DNA from: Plutella xylostella
Taxonomy: Eukaryota > Arthropoda > Insecta > Lepidoptera > Plutellidae
Length of the DNA: 64,000 nt
Direction of reading: 5' to 3'
NCBI RefSeq assembly: GCF_932276165.1
Contig: NC_063984.1
Coordinates: 3,665,501 to 3,729,500 of the forward strand
Made by a program: the position numbers and the translations under genes. Positions 20,801-35,630 of the stretch are shown piece by piece (positions within the stretch are counted from its first letter, which is position 1; the number at the start of each line of letters is the position of its first letter). The notes below the pieces were generated by a model that worked only from the letters and a program-made list of their open reading frames with translations, had not been told where the DNA came from and did no database searches.

Positions 20801-23800
20801 GCAATAAGCCTGGTTACTAAAATAAAATCATTTTGAAGCAGTTGATATTTATCGTTCTCATGGATTTAATATTTACAAACAAAATCGCCTATGTTTAAAG
20901 TATTAGCGATAACATTGGTACTACAATCGTGAACAGTGAGACGATATTCTGTTGGGCGCCGCTGGGTTTGCTGCCGAGCCCTCCCACGACCGCTCTGTTG
21001 ATGTTGTCTTCCTTCGGCAGCGGCGCCTTGAGGCCGCCCTCGCTGCTGTCGCCCATCATGTCGCTGCTGTCGAGCTCCTCGGGGCTGTCCGGCTTCTTGA
21101 TGGCGCTGGCCACGTCGTTCTCCTCGGGCGCGGGCGCCGGCGGCTCCGTCGTGGTCGTCGTCGTCGTCGTGGTGGTCGTGGTGGTCGTCGTCGTTGTCGG
21201 CACTAGCGTGTTGTTGGACACAAAGTATATCTCACCGTATATTGCCTCCACGTCCACCGTGTTCTCAACCCTTATGCTACGAATGTTTCTTGCTCTCGAT
21301 TTGTTATCTTTGTACATTGTTACTAGTTTGGCTGTGTACTGAACGTCGCGATCTGTGTTGTTGCCTCTAAAGGTTACATTACAAGCTGTTCCAGGCTCCA
21401 GATATATTTCGAGTTTAAACAGTTCCTTCTTTTCTTCAGTATATGGATTGGCCCATTTAATCTGTGGGTAAACGGTTCCGTCGGCCATTTCTACGCTTGT
21501 GTTTAATCCTATAGCGATTCCATGTCCGTGACCCCACGAAAGGCTGTAGTTAAATTTGTATTCTATCTCAGTTGTAACAGTAGCGCCAACTTCATCATCA
21601 TTGGTCAGAATACGTTCTTCAAATACTTCAGGTGTGAACTGTTTAACATGTTCCGTTTTAAGGTCCAGTTCTACATCTTCTAATTTATAGCTGACTGGTT
21701 CTAATTCAACCAAGATTTCACCATTAGTTTCTATCAGTTCAGTGTGGTTATCGTCGAAAGTCATCAGATGTCCAATTGCCTTTTCGTGGTTGATAATACC
21801 GACATTATGTGAAAGAGTTCCTTCAGCTTTTTTACGTCCGATAAATAAGTAGTTCACAGAAGAATCGACCACGACACCGCCGTTTGGCTTAGAGTGGAAT
21901 TTGGACCAGTTATCCCAAACTAGATACGAAGCATTTTCAAGATTTTCCAGAACTTCAAAAACGTCACTGATTCTGCTGGCACCTGGTACAGCACACGAGG
22001 TGTATTTAGGCCGCAGCTGGCCGAGTAACCAGTCCCCTGCATTGCTCCTTGTTCTGCATAGGTAGACAGGGCCTGAAACAATAAATAAATGTTGTAGTTT
22101 TGTTTGACTAAATGTTGGTCAATGAATTGAAAACATTAACAAATTGAAACAAAATATATAACATGATGATTACCATCTTCCGACTCAGCTCCAACGACGA
22201 AGTTGGTCATCTCGTTGGACTCGCGCTTCAGGTTGACCCACTTGAGTGTGCTGGAGGTGATGACTTGCTGCAGCAGGCTGTTGTAGAGCCCCACGCCGGA
22301 CTCGGCCCGCGCCGAGCTGAGAGTCAGCCACAGCGCCACCGCCCACCATCCACTCTGCAATACTTTATTCTTCCGCATCATGGGTTTCTGAAGCAAAGAA
22401 ATGGGTACTGTTAGCGCTGGCAGTTGTTAGATGCATAACATGGGTGGGAGTAAACAACTTATGTCAGATTTAGTGTAAGGTGCGGCCAAATTAAACTGAA
22501 AGGGTTGTGTGCTCAATTAATTACAATGTTATGTAAGCCAAGGTTGATTAAATTAATTTACTAGATAACCTAGTAATTTAAATAACGATATTGCATGGAT
22601 TTTATATTTAAGTAAGTATAAAATTATAATCGATGTATCGAAATATCTGAATAATAACTTGTTTACTGTGAACGAGTCTACTGAGGACTATAATAGAAGA
22701 TGTAGATGACTGAACAAGCGCACAAAAGAATAAAGGGGACAAACACACAGACGGAGCGCACCTTTGTCCCTATTTTCTGCTCACATACTGTGTAACACTG
22801 CGTAGGTGTAAATAGCAGCGAAAATCTTCCGTCATATATTAGGAATAATGTAGAACTTTATGAATACTACGTACCTTAGTAAAAGTCATATAATATACGT
22901 ATGATTGTACGTACATATTTTTATAACATTACGGGTGCAATAGTATTAAAAAAATAGTCTATGAAAAAATTACGATGACAATTTCAGAAAAGTAACTTAA
23001 ACAAGCAAGGCTAAAACAATGTGAACGTAGAAGATTCGTTTAAAAAGTTTTTGTGAGCCACGTTTCCAGAAATTCAAGCGTGCAAGCTCCCCTCTTGCCA
23101 TAAATTTTACCCCTGACCCCGTAATTTTATCAAGAAACATTTATATAAAAGCACAGGGATACAGAAAAAGCAGGTGTATTGTACCTTTTGCCGGCGGTGA
23201 CTCAATCAATACGGACTCGTCGTGAGAATGTTTCGCTTGTGGATTGTTTACTTTATCTACTTTGTTAACCCCCGCCTCGAAAGCAAACAAGTACCGCAAG
23301 CTTCGATCGCTCTCAAACTCAATTTCCTAGACGAAGTTACGAAGCATCGCGAGTAGATATTCCATCGTCTTGCGTCCTGCCCGGGGTGCCGCCACTCATA
23401 CTGACGCCTCCAATATTGTCTTTATGCCTGCTCTTATTTATTTTACATCGATCCCCGTTCTTCGTTTACTTAGCTCAGCGTTACCGTTTCCATCGATAAT
23501 TAGATTTTTTCATAACGTGTATCGTTAATTATTTTACTTGGTTCGTTCTCAATCACCACTGTGTCCAACGCTTTTGCTGACATATTGCAATATGATTGTA
23601 AACACCCTGCTGTGTTTAATTAATACACAGCCCTTTTATACGAGTACTATAAAAGTGTGAAAAATACTGTAAGTTTGGAAAGGAGTATCATTTTTATTAT
23701 GTCAGAAATACGATTTACTTTAGTCTGGTGCTATTTATGGTTGGTGTCGTTAGGATCCTTCCCAAGTAACATTTTTGGTTTTAAAAAGGTTTTGAAAAGG

Positions 23801-26800
23801 TTCTAGAACCTTTGTATGGAAATCAACTCGTGAGACTTAGAAGGCTCGATAACCTTATATTAACCTTATATTAACCTCCTGAGTGCAAAAAGGGCCCACG
23901 TTTTAGAACCTTTCTGAGAGCTGCAGCAAAACCTATAGCTCAAACCCAGAACCTTTTGAACAACTTACACAGAACCTAAATAAAACCTTCACAACCTTAA
24001 TTTAACGTTAACATAACCTTGGAAGACAGCTTTTAAGTTCTAAATTAGTCCTGGATGTAACTCTACTATAACTTGAAACACATTTGATGGATATTTGTAA
24101 TGCCTTCCCAGGACTCTCGGGTCTTAAAATGTTTCTGTGTAAGATTTTATAATAATTATAATAAATGGCGCCATTACCTGACACTTTCCAAGACTCAAAA
24201 TGGCTAACTTGTAAGTGTTGTATTAATACAAAATATAGTAAGTAGTTAGGCTGAAGTCAGGAAATATGAAAACCTTGTGCGACTAGCACTTTATTGTGAT
24301 ACTTTTGGATAATAGTTCTGTATAAGTGACGGGCCTTTTGTAAATGATAAATTTGAAGATATTTTAATTAAAAAAATAGATAAAATTTTATGTTTGGTGT
24401 AAATTTATATTAGAAATAAAAGTACTGTCTATATAAAAAAAACATATATTTGGAATAGTATAGGAAACGCTACTGAATTTTCCCTTATTAATTAAAATGT
24501 ATCTTTTTGGTAAGTTTTTTTTTTATTTCAGTGAAAAAATATGGCGGCCGTTACGAAATTACTAAAAAGCATTAAACATATTTTGAGGATGCCTCTAAAG
24601 CTTTAAAATATTCTTGTAGGACTTAAATCATGCCTTTAGCTCATAGCCAGTGCTTAATGCTTTTGGTTTTCACCAAGTAGTCCTAATTTGTTTGCCTAGA
24701 CAACTCTTATCAACCTAAAGGTTTAAGATAGGTTTTAAAAAATACTTATAAGTAATTTAAATATTCCATAACTTTATGGTTGTATCAAGGTTAAAAATTT
24801 AACCTTAAGCTCTCACTTTAGCATTAATGCTAGCTTTTCTAGAAGTAAATCAGGAGTCTACGACAACTATAAGATCCTAGAACTATATGCTCCTGAAATA
24901 CATGTTAAAATAACGTTAATATAAACTCTTATCAGCAGCTACAAGGTTGTATTAATAAACAATTAGTTTTAGGACTTAGTAATTATTCTCAAGTACTCAA
25001 TATGACCAGATAGCAAAGCATTAACCTGTTCACAACCCTTATAAAACCTAAAGGCATTTCTTACAACCTAAGCTCGAATGAAATGTTACTTGGGTTAGCA
25101 CTATATTATACTCTGCAACTTTCTTTCCCAGTTATTAATTGAGAACCATAATTTTTATCTATAAGACATTAGTATAAAATCTAATCGTGTTTTTCTTTAT
25201 TTTCAGGTAAGTAAGTTTTTCTGTTATCCTGATTTCGCAGGTAAATCTGAGCTAAGGAAAATAAAAGTTAAATATTCGTAAGAATCGAAAGTTTCATTAT
25301 CGCACATTTCACCATATAATTATCTTTAATTTTTGAGTAAGTGCAATAATAACTGATTATGATTACGTATTATACTTAGTACCTACCGAGTAGCTATTAG
25401 AGTAGTTCTTAGGCTAGTCCGATCCCAAACACTAGACTGTTTATAGGGTTTGTACCGTAGTGAAATTTACGATGCTAAAAAATGGGTTTCGTTCGAGGCG
25501 ATTCGACGTTTGCAAAGTGTTTGCCATTTGTTACAGATGTAAACTCGTGACTTTGACTAACATATTTTAGCATTCGTGAACCGCCCATAAAATGTTACTG
25601 TAAAAACTAAAATTACCTACATTAGGTATGTAGTAGTATGCATTAGCGGTGTCAATGATTTCATGTAACATGATGAATATGAGATGATTTTTATGACGTT
25701 TACAAAATGACGAGTCATGCAAAACGTCATTAAATTATTAACGGTTACAAATTATAAATCTCCGTCTATTCAAGGTTCAAGGGACATGATAACATGAACT
25801 ATAGCCAATAAAAAATACAATAAATCTTCGTTGGCTATTGCAGCCGGCGTCACAGACATGAAATTCAATTTAATAAGTTCAATTGGGATTGACTCGGCCT
25901 ATTTGAAACCCAAATCTGGACCATTTGTTATTTGATTAGCTACTGAAATATTACCCTTAATAAAGATAAAGCCGTGACATTGTGTAACTAACCGAATCAA
26001 ATTAAACGAAGATTAAATTATTGTTGTACAGCACAAATGAAATTTCGAATTAGGTCATCAACGAACCACACAAAGCGTTATGCCATAGGTCATCATTATT
26101 ATCACGTAGACGGCAGAGTTTTATCTAATTATTTGCCTATTAAAGTTTTTTAAAGAGGATGGATTCTATTGAAAATGGAGCATTTCTTTTGTAGAATATA
26201 TTTTTTGGAATGTTTGCATTCCGTCAGGTGGAGTGAGCCGGCAGCCCCATTGTGCCGAGGCGCGCGGCGTGACGCCGGACGCGCCGCGCGCCAATGCGAC
26301 ACCTACCACAATTGATTAACTGATTTCACTAAACCACTCTTGTGGGAAACCACAAAATGCCATTGAAACTTGACCATTGTGCTCACATAAATCGAATTCT
26401 TTCTCACATGGTCGAACTTCACTTGAATTCAATGACGCAGCTTTAAATTCCGACGCGAAATGCTCGCTCTCGCCCAAATTTGAAATGATATGTTTTTCAA
26501 GCTCAGTCGTTAACTCAGACAATTATTCAGTGGTAGGCGGTAATGAGTCGATTTGAACACCCTCGACACAGCCCCGAACAATAGCTTCCTCTAGTGCGAG
26601 CCACTCGGCTGCAGACGAGAGGGGAACCGTTTCGAATAAAACAAGGAAATTCCGTGTTTGCGCTTCCCCATGTCTATGAATGTGTTTTCCCTAAACCGAC
26701 AGACAATTCAACACGAGGCGTCAATCACTTTCTATCCAAAGCAGTTGTTGGGGAATGTTCGGTATCCAGGAATCGTAATGCGGCGGGTTCGCTGGCTGTG

Positions 26801-29800
26801 ACCGTATATGGTTTTTGTGTTTGGTCGGACCCTAAACCACAAGCCAGCGGGCAGTTTGAATCGGTGGACGGATTATATCGTCCGTCAGATGCATTGTTTT
26901 ATTCATGAGCGGAATGTTGTCAGGTCGAGAGGATGACGTTGACGCGTCAAGTGGCTCTGCTTTACTGCACACCGCACTATAAACCATTTTAAATTGTAGC
27001 CCGGTGCATTATACAACTGTATAGGTACTCGATGATCTAAGCAGAACTGCTGAACCACAAAGTGCATACATTTACACTTGTGTTTAATTTTAACCCTGTG
27101 CCATTGTGGAAGTAATAAATGGGGTTTATTACTGGCAGTGAAGGGACAGGTCAGGGCAAGGTTGAATTTTATGATTCGTACAAACATATAACTTGTTGTA
27201 ACTGCTAATTATTACCGACAAGTATAAACGCTCATCAATGTAAGTGATTTATAGCTTAAGAAAACATTGTATTAAATTTATACACGAACTCACCAACGTA
27301 CTAAATATTAATATTTGTTTAGGAAATATGAACAATACCTAGACATAATATTTTGGTTGTTAATTCATATAATTCCACTAGTGAAGGCATATCAGCTCGA
27401 TTCACGTGTAAATTCCTGTAAACTGATGAGTCCAGTATATCATTTGAGCTGGACACTTGATAAAATAAACAAATAACAATCTGGCATGCAGTACTCATAA
27501 GTGTGGAGACAATGAAACCGCTGCGCAGTGACAAAGTGACTGCCTTTGATAAATGAGCCTCGCGTTATCACGGTCTAGCGTTGCGTGACACTGTAGTTGC
27601 GTTGCGTTTATCTACGGCACCGCTACGTCAAGTGTCCAGAGGTAATTTATCATTGAGCTGCTTATTTCACACCACATTGGGATTACTGTCCGTTAGTACA
27701 GACTCCTATTCTATTCTATTCTATTCTCATAGGGGGTGAAGTTCCTGTACGTGGCTCTCTCGAGTGGAACCTTTGAACAATATCCCCTTGATTTCAGCTC
27801 AGCCAGCCTAGCTCCCGAGTAAACTGGAGTAGCAGGCCTGGGTGTTGTAATAGCTGAGGTAGGCGCTCTGTTGGTCCAAGAATAGATAATCTTGTTTCTG
27901 TAGTAGGTGGACAAGCTAACAAAATATGTTCAACCGTCTCATCTACTTCTTTACATGTCCTACATAAGGGACTAGTTGAGTTACCTATGGTATATAAGTG
28001 TTTATTCACGCAACAATGTCCTGTTATTAATCCTACCATTAATGATATATTACTACGGGACAGGTTGAGTAAGTAGCGTGTAAGTTTATGGTTGTATGAT
28101 ACAATAAACGCTTTACTTTGTCTGCAATCTACACGATTTATCCACTCCTGATTGTGTTCAGATAGTGTTTTATCGGTGAGACATTGCCTTATTGCCTTTG
28201 ATGACAAACTAATAAATGGTTCTGGCCCTATTGGTAGGGTATTTGATCCCATTCTTGCTAGTCGGTCAGCCTCGCAATTTCCTATGTTGTCGTTATGACT
28301 TTTAATCCATTGTACTGTTACATTATTTGAAATGCTTAGGTTTTCAAGTGTTCTGTGACATTCTAAAATTAATTTAGATTTTGTTACAGTTCTGCCTAAG
28401 GCACCTAAAATTGCCATACTGTCTGTGTAGAAGCAGATATTGCAATTTTTTGTGTCTTTTATTTGTGTAGCTCCGTCAAGTAGGCTGGCAGCTTCTGCCT
28501 GAAAAACAGTAGCTTTGTTCCCGAAGCTGACAGAGTATTGTAAATTAAGTTCCGGGCAGAAGACACCTCCACCGCTGCCCTTCTTGTTCTTGGCTCCGTC
28601 AATGTAGATATTGATGTCGTAATAGTACAGACTCCAAAGCTATGAACATTGTTATACCAAGAAATATTAAGCATATTATTATATTCTTACTGATACATAG
28701 GTAGTATTACATATAACCTTCTTCTAGCATCGATAGAGGAAATTATAGCCCTCGCACCAAAGAAAACTATACATACTTCGTTCTAGCACGAGCGTGTAAA
28801 AAATACTCCCATGTAGAACTCACTCGGCTCAATGTAAGTCGATTAAAGCGAGCAGCAAAGCTCCTCGAGCAATTGCACAGTAATCGCATTACCCACAAGC
28901 CGGGATCAATATTACTGGACTGGATTACAACCGCACAAGTGATGGCTTTCCGCGATGCCCCTTTATTGAAAGGAACTTTCAATATAATGTACCATCACAC
29001 GTTAGAGGAGAACCGTATGTATTGGTACAGTCTTAAATCTAACAGTCTACAAGACATAAACTTAAAATTATCAGATTGGTGTTTAAGATCCAGTTAAATT
29101 CCTCTAACACTTATCTAAATTTAATAGGAGTTTGTTTTATCGCACATTAACACCGACCCGCGTCGCATATCGCATAAATAATGCATGCATTGGAGTTGGA
29201 GTTGTAAAGTCTATTCAATGAAACATATATTATGTATGCTGTAACGACAATTTGATCTAACAACAGATCTACAACCAATATCGTAAATGTTCTGCTAAAA
29301 CATATTGGGTGAAAGTCAACTCACTCTAGTGGCTCTACTGGCTACTAATAGTTTACTAATCAAGTTCTTACTTGCAGCGTTTCTACGATGACCTATCACC
29401 AGAGCATTATTAGTGCCGTTTACATGGCAGAACAGGGCCAAAGGTCTCATCTGAAACGCTCATACATCAAACTTTAACAAACGACCATGTTTGAACATTA
29501 TTCTCAAACAAACAAGACTTAAACCAACCGATCTCGCCTAAGCCCATTCATTATTATGTGGGAAAGTATTAGTTTCTCAAAGGTATTTCGGTTTTAATTG
29601 CATTTTGCAGTATGTTGTTAGTTATCCCTAGTGAGTTAGTGCTACAACACTAAGCTTTTAACCCAGTTTGTGTGTCGCCTACAATGCAGAAACTCCGTTA
29701 ACGTCAGCAATGCGATACTGGAGGTGAGTCGAGCACTGTGCTAATTAAATGGTTGGATGTATAAGCATCAGATCGTTTTTTTTTGTTTTCACATGTAGGT

Positions 29801-32800
29801 GCGATGTAACTCCACACGTTTCTCAATAAAATTCTGAAAAGTTTCACTGTGAAGCGTCGAAATGAAAATTGAACTAAAAGTTGAAAATACGAGTATCGGT
29901 TCCGGTGTTCTTTCCTATTCATCGATTGTATGTTCTTTGTGTTTGCTAGGGGACACTGGAACGAATTTCGAAATTGCGTTCTTTTATATTACAGTTTCAA
30001 TAAACGTACATTTTGGTACCGCTACCGCCGGTAACCGTTAGCAGGTGATAAGCGTGCCTCAATTACGTTTGACCCCTCGCCGCGGCCGCTTGCAACTACA
30101 ATCTCTGCTGACGATCGACAATATTACCGGCGCTCTGGCCTGGAACATCTGTAGTGTACTTGCCACCTGTTCCGTGCTCTAGGAAGACATTAAGCTCAGC
30201 TCCATTGCAGTCTTCATGATGTCACGACTCTTAATCCGAGGCATTTATCTAAACAATACCGAAACCGTTAAGGACCCAGTTCTTCACGTTTGGACGTTTT
30301 ATTTATAAAATATCGTGTCGTTGGATTTCTCGTTCGTTTTTGTAATGAGTATCTTGTCATCACGTCCCTTACGAACGTGACCTCTTTGGTAAATAACAAA
30401 GAGGATGGAGTAGCGTGAGAGAGGCGCTGGGCGGGGCCGCGCTGGGAGGCAATTATCTCGGTAATAGCTTGTTATCAGACGCCACCTCATCGTGATGGTT
30501 AATGAAGAGACTGCGCCAGCTTTCCTTTGTACTCCTCTCAGTTGTCCAGTTAGACACCTGACAAATCACATACATGTCGTATTACCTATGATGGAGATTT
30601 GTTTTCGGTATATCCAAATATTTCATCCTAGACAACTAGGTTTTTGTAGACGAATTGTTACTATGGTTAGCTATAACGGAACCTTCATGTAACGGTCAAT
30701 TACTGATGATTGCATTGGATTTACTTAAGCTTCTTGCGTGGATTCTTGTCCACGGAAACTGTTAAGTTTTTGTGACTGTGCACCGTTATATTACTTAAGT
30801 TCGGTGACTTACCAGTGGTTTTGTTACAAAATGGAGCTTTCTAAAAGTCATTGTGCTAATCATGCGGTAAAAAATCTTATTACCTTTGAAACAAAAAGAA
30901 TATTATTATGCTGCATTATACATGTAGATCCGTTACGACACTTAAGATGAACAGGTGCAGAAATAGCAGTAAATAGCATTCTCCGCAGCTAGACACGGTA
31001 TGACGTATGACAAGCTCGCAATCCTGATCGTCATTTGAGCAGCATTAGCTGCTGTGGCTTGTACCGTGGAGTGAGACAGATTACTTTGTAATATATGGTG
31101 GTGGTCGAGCAACCAGTCCGTCCGCTCGCTAGTTTCGATTGGTCGGTAATGCCCCGCGTCTAGCCGCTGCAAGGCCCGACACTAGTTTTTGCAACATTAA
31201 ATAGCTCTCTCGGGCGCCATCACACTCTCACGTACAACAGTTACCGTCCATATATTATCGATGTACCCACGCTCAACTACCGACAAATTGACTTCCTGTA
31301 AAAAGTGAGCTAATGGTGTTGTTGACTATTTCAGGCTGTTGCTATAAATGTTGTACATTTCGCGGAAACAGCGCATTTTGTTTGCCTTTCCAAGGCACGT
31401 ACGAAAATGTTTCATGGAATTTCGAACAAATACAAAACTGGTGGGAGGATTGTCTAGCCGGAGGGTGGCTGGCCACCGTCAAAACATGCTTAAATCGGGG
31501 TTGGATTTTAAATAATTGCTCCCTCAATTGTCTCAAGCCGTGTTTAGTTTTGTAGCCTTATCATATTTTTTTATAACTATAAAACAAATTCTTTTTCGAA
31601 TTCGGTTTTTTTGAGAGATTATACTCCGTTAGAACCTTATGGATGCGTCGTCATGATCGTTTTTAGCCGATGTGTGGTGTGGAGGTCGCGCGCCGCTGCG
31701 CCCGCGCACCCAGCTGATGCCGTGGGAACAACCTCATGCATGAAGATCGTTATCATGCCGGCCGCCGGTATGCATGTATGCATGACCACGACTACAATTT
31801 CGCTGCGAATCAACCGAAGACCACACCGACTACCAATTACGCCAAAACATCATGAGAATCAACAACGACTCTCTGTAATTATCTTAATTCGACATGTTTA
31901 TTATTGAAACACTTGCATACAATGACAGATTGTTGAAAACGGAACATTGCGCGACGCGACAGTGATAGCTTTGAACAAGACATTACGATACGATACGACG
32001 ACGCAGACATGATAAATTGTTTTCATAAATGGAGAGAAAAGATAAGCTCCTCGTACGTACGTTGTGGCGAATTATAGTTCAACTCGTGATAGAGACGTGG
32101 CGCCCGCGGCTGCAGCGAGCCGCAAATAGTCACAACGAAGCTCTTACAACCTCTTAAAACAATAGGATGCGGGTTGTCGCGACTCCACGGCTTATTGTCT
32201 GTTCTACTTGCGCCCATAAACTCAGTTGACAATACAATTAACTAATGATCTCCCCACTTTATCCTTCATTTCAAATTGGATTGTGTGCCCATTGATGTTT
32301 TGTTGATACTTACAGGAAAATCAAGCTTTTTATAAAGATTAATTGAATCCGGAAAATTTAAAGACTTGTAGCTGCTATTGCAATACATTACTGGCTCCAT
32401 TTATAATCTTTATCTACACGTTCACGGCTGACTCTTATCGCCTTCTGCTGCCTTGTATTCGTAATGGCCAATGCTGAGAAAGATCAGAATATCTATTAAT
32501 TTCTCTTCATTATTAGGAATTCCAATGACCAGGTGGAGATCTTGGATAGGCAATAAATGATAGTAGGCTAGTGCTGGCTGAATGACGTTAATGAATAGAA
32601 TGTGAAGTAGCGCCGATGAGTGCAGGTCTCGGAGGACGCCCGCCCCGGCGGTGGCGTCACGCGATCTCATGAACGCGTCCTAGATACCGATGTCTGTGCC
32701 TGCCCTATAATATAGCTCGATGAGTTTTATAATAAAAGGTTTGAAGATTTAGAAAAACCGATTTCATACTGTACAACCTACCCTATCTATCCATATTTGT

Positions 32801-35583
32801 GATCGCAGACTGGAACGCGAGATGTCCCAGGATAAGGACTGCGGTCTGGTGCGTGCAACCGTTTCCGTTTTAGACAATTAAATTTTCTCTTTTCGAATTG
32901 AAATAAGCTTTTTATTTAACTTTAATATCGGCCAGTGCTCCCGCCAACGGTTCTATTAGCAACGAAGTGGTTAGTAAAGTATCATAGGGTTAAGACAAAG
33001 TAGAGCTATAAATCAAAACGGCAAGAAGGGCTAATTAACGCCCGGGCTCAAGTGAACCGTGGCCGCACCTGCCGCCAGCCCTGCTGGGCTCAACCGGACT
33101 CTAATACTTCTGATTTACACGGTACATTTCATAACCCCCAGCAATATAACTCTTGTATTAATTCCCTAAAGAACTAGTTGCTTGCTAAGCAATTTGTAGA
33201 TATAATAAAAATACATATAAGCAATACCGCAATTGAACATACTTGCATGTACTTAGGTATATGCAAGTAATTTGCGGGACCGCAGCGTGACTAAACGGAA
33301 CGACGGATTATTTATTGCATTAGAACTGTGCCGACGGGCATAAGCAGATACAGTTGGTAATAGAGCAGTTTAAATAATTGCCTTGGATGTAATTGTCAAT
33401 GCCATATGAGACTCTTCTACGATCTGGCTTGTTTAAATTTTGGTTTCCTCACCGCGGGTAATAAATAAGTGGGTGTTTGTCCGTATCGGCCATAAGTCGG
33501 GCGGAGTGTGGCCGCCGCGGGCTGCCTTGTAAACCGTAACTTGATTAATGTGGACCCCACCGTAGTTCCAGACCTTCAGTATCTGCACTCGCAGCTACTG
33601 TATTGATTTTGTCTGACGCTATTTGAGTATATAAATGATTTATTTATTCTCTCCTCAACAAATCTTTCATCTGCTCCACAATTTCATTGACAATAACTCG
33701 TTCGTTAGTCACCATCGCCGCTAATCTGTATTCGAGTGTTTGTTATTTTATTATTTAGGTCACGTTATTTTTAACATCTCAAGTATCGCATACATATAAC
33801 GCATATCATAGCATTTAAGTCATTGAATTCTCATCATCATGCTTGCGAATTGGACCCAATTGAAAGTCAAATCATGCACGAACAATCAAATGCAATACAA
33901 TGCCAATTAACATCTTCAATTGGCTTTTATCGGTGCACCTCAGATAGAATCCTCTCTACAATGTAAATGAAATTTTAATTGGGTTCCTTAAACTTACAAC
34001 AACTTATCGAGTTTAACAAAGTATTTATTTATGGTACAATAACCTGCCTTGTATATCTCGAATATATATAGGTCATATTTTGAAAGGCTTTAATACGTTA
34101 TTTAAATCGTGTTTTGAATTGATGACCGCTTCTCCGTGTTGTGAATACAATCACTCACTTTCATTAGCGTACGATCGATTTAACGTGTGACTCGAATAGC
34201 GATGTTTCCTGCAATTGATTGCTTCTCTATGTATATCGTCTGCATACATACTACTCGAATCTGCTGATACCGGCCATATTACTTTGTTTGTTTTTATTTT
34301 TGACTCGCTATTCTTCAAGGTCTTCTCGAAATTGAAGATCTGCGTCGTTGCACTTAGTTCATTTTTAATATCTGACGTAATATGAGTACACAGTATGAAT
34401 GGCACGGCGCATTATACAATAAAAGTTGAAGCCGGATTGAGGAGGCAATCATGACGCCCCAGCGATTTGCAGCCCAACGAGCGGCAAGGTCGCCGTCTGA
34501 TTGTCGGTAATAGCCCGCGCTAGGATAGGATACGTCACCTATGATACACTGCCCCAATTTCATGCATCTCCTCTAAATGCCCTCGAATTTTCTATCACAA
34601 ATTAATTGGCTTGAAAAAACACTCTCGCTATTATATACAGAGGGGTCAAAAATTGATTGATGGATGGACTGATGATGAGGTTTTAATGGATTCCTGAGGA
34701 AATTCTCAAAGGATGTAGCTGATTTTGGTTTAGCATGAATAAATTAAGGTGGGCGCATAGCTGCAGGCACCGGACCGGGCGAGCCCCGGGTGCCGAGGAC
34801 GCAATTGCAGCCTCGGACACTGATGAGATGATAGCCCCAATGTTCTCCGACGACGTTGTGCAACTTTGTTATTTTTAGCATCTACGTTCCACGATGATCC
34901 TGCCTAAGATAATAGATTAAACCAAGTACTGAGCTTTATAATTTTTTATAATATGTTAGAAAGATTATAGTGATTTTTAATCTTTTAGCTTTTACTTTCA
35001 TCTATTGGATTATACATATTAGGTAAGCTATAATCATAAATGTATAGATAACTATAACTATTTTGACCAATTTACTATAATTCATTACCTTCATGAAAGG
35101 CTATAAGTGTTCCAGTTTGGCTGCAAAGACGACAAGTAGATTATCTGCAAAGAAAAAAATACATAGTTAAATGCTGTTTTTATCGACCCACTATTTAAGG
35201 ATCTTTTATTTGTATCCTAAGTGGTATCAAAACTTATTTAAAGTAACTAAGAATAGACGGATGTTAGCGCTTGTAATTTACATTTGAAGTAAATTGTTAG
35301 TAATCAAGCGAATTATATTATATGCCCTGATCAGATGGCAAGCCGTTATCAAGATGCAGCTGTCCGGTAAACTGTTTATCTTTTTAACAAATAGAATACA
35401 CTTTATTGCAACCAACAGAACGCTCTATTGCACTGGATCAACAATTGCCTTGCAGCTGCTAAGGATTACTCATAATACTCATATTATTAAACGTTATACA
35501 TTCTGACACGTAATATTACGTTTACGATGTTACAGCTTCACATATCTATATCCTAACTAATATTATAAATGCGAAAGTAACTG

Positions 35584-35630
<47 letters not shown>

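Noticed and set aside
20929..21342. Plus-strand poly-Val frame
   Set aside because: It is the complement of the Thr stalk codons of the nested minus-strand gene.
23761..25094. Interstitial telomeric (TTAGG)n array
   Set aside because: AACCT units are numerous but scattered and not in tandem. The perfect inverted ends fit a transposable element better.
35584..35630. CRISPR-like or satellite array
   Set aside because: It is a simple GTCT microsatellite within a Helitron-type repeat, with no spacers.
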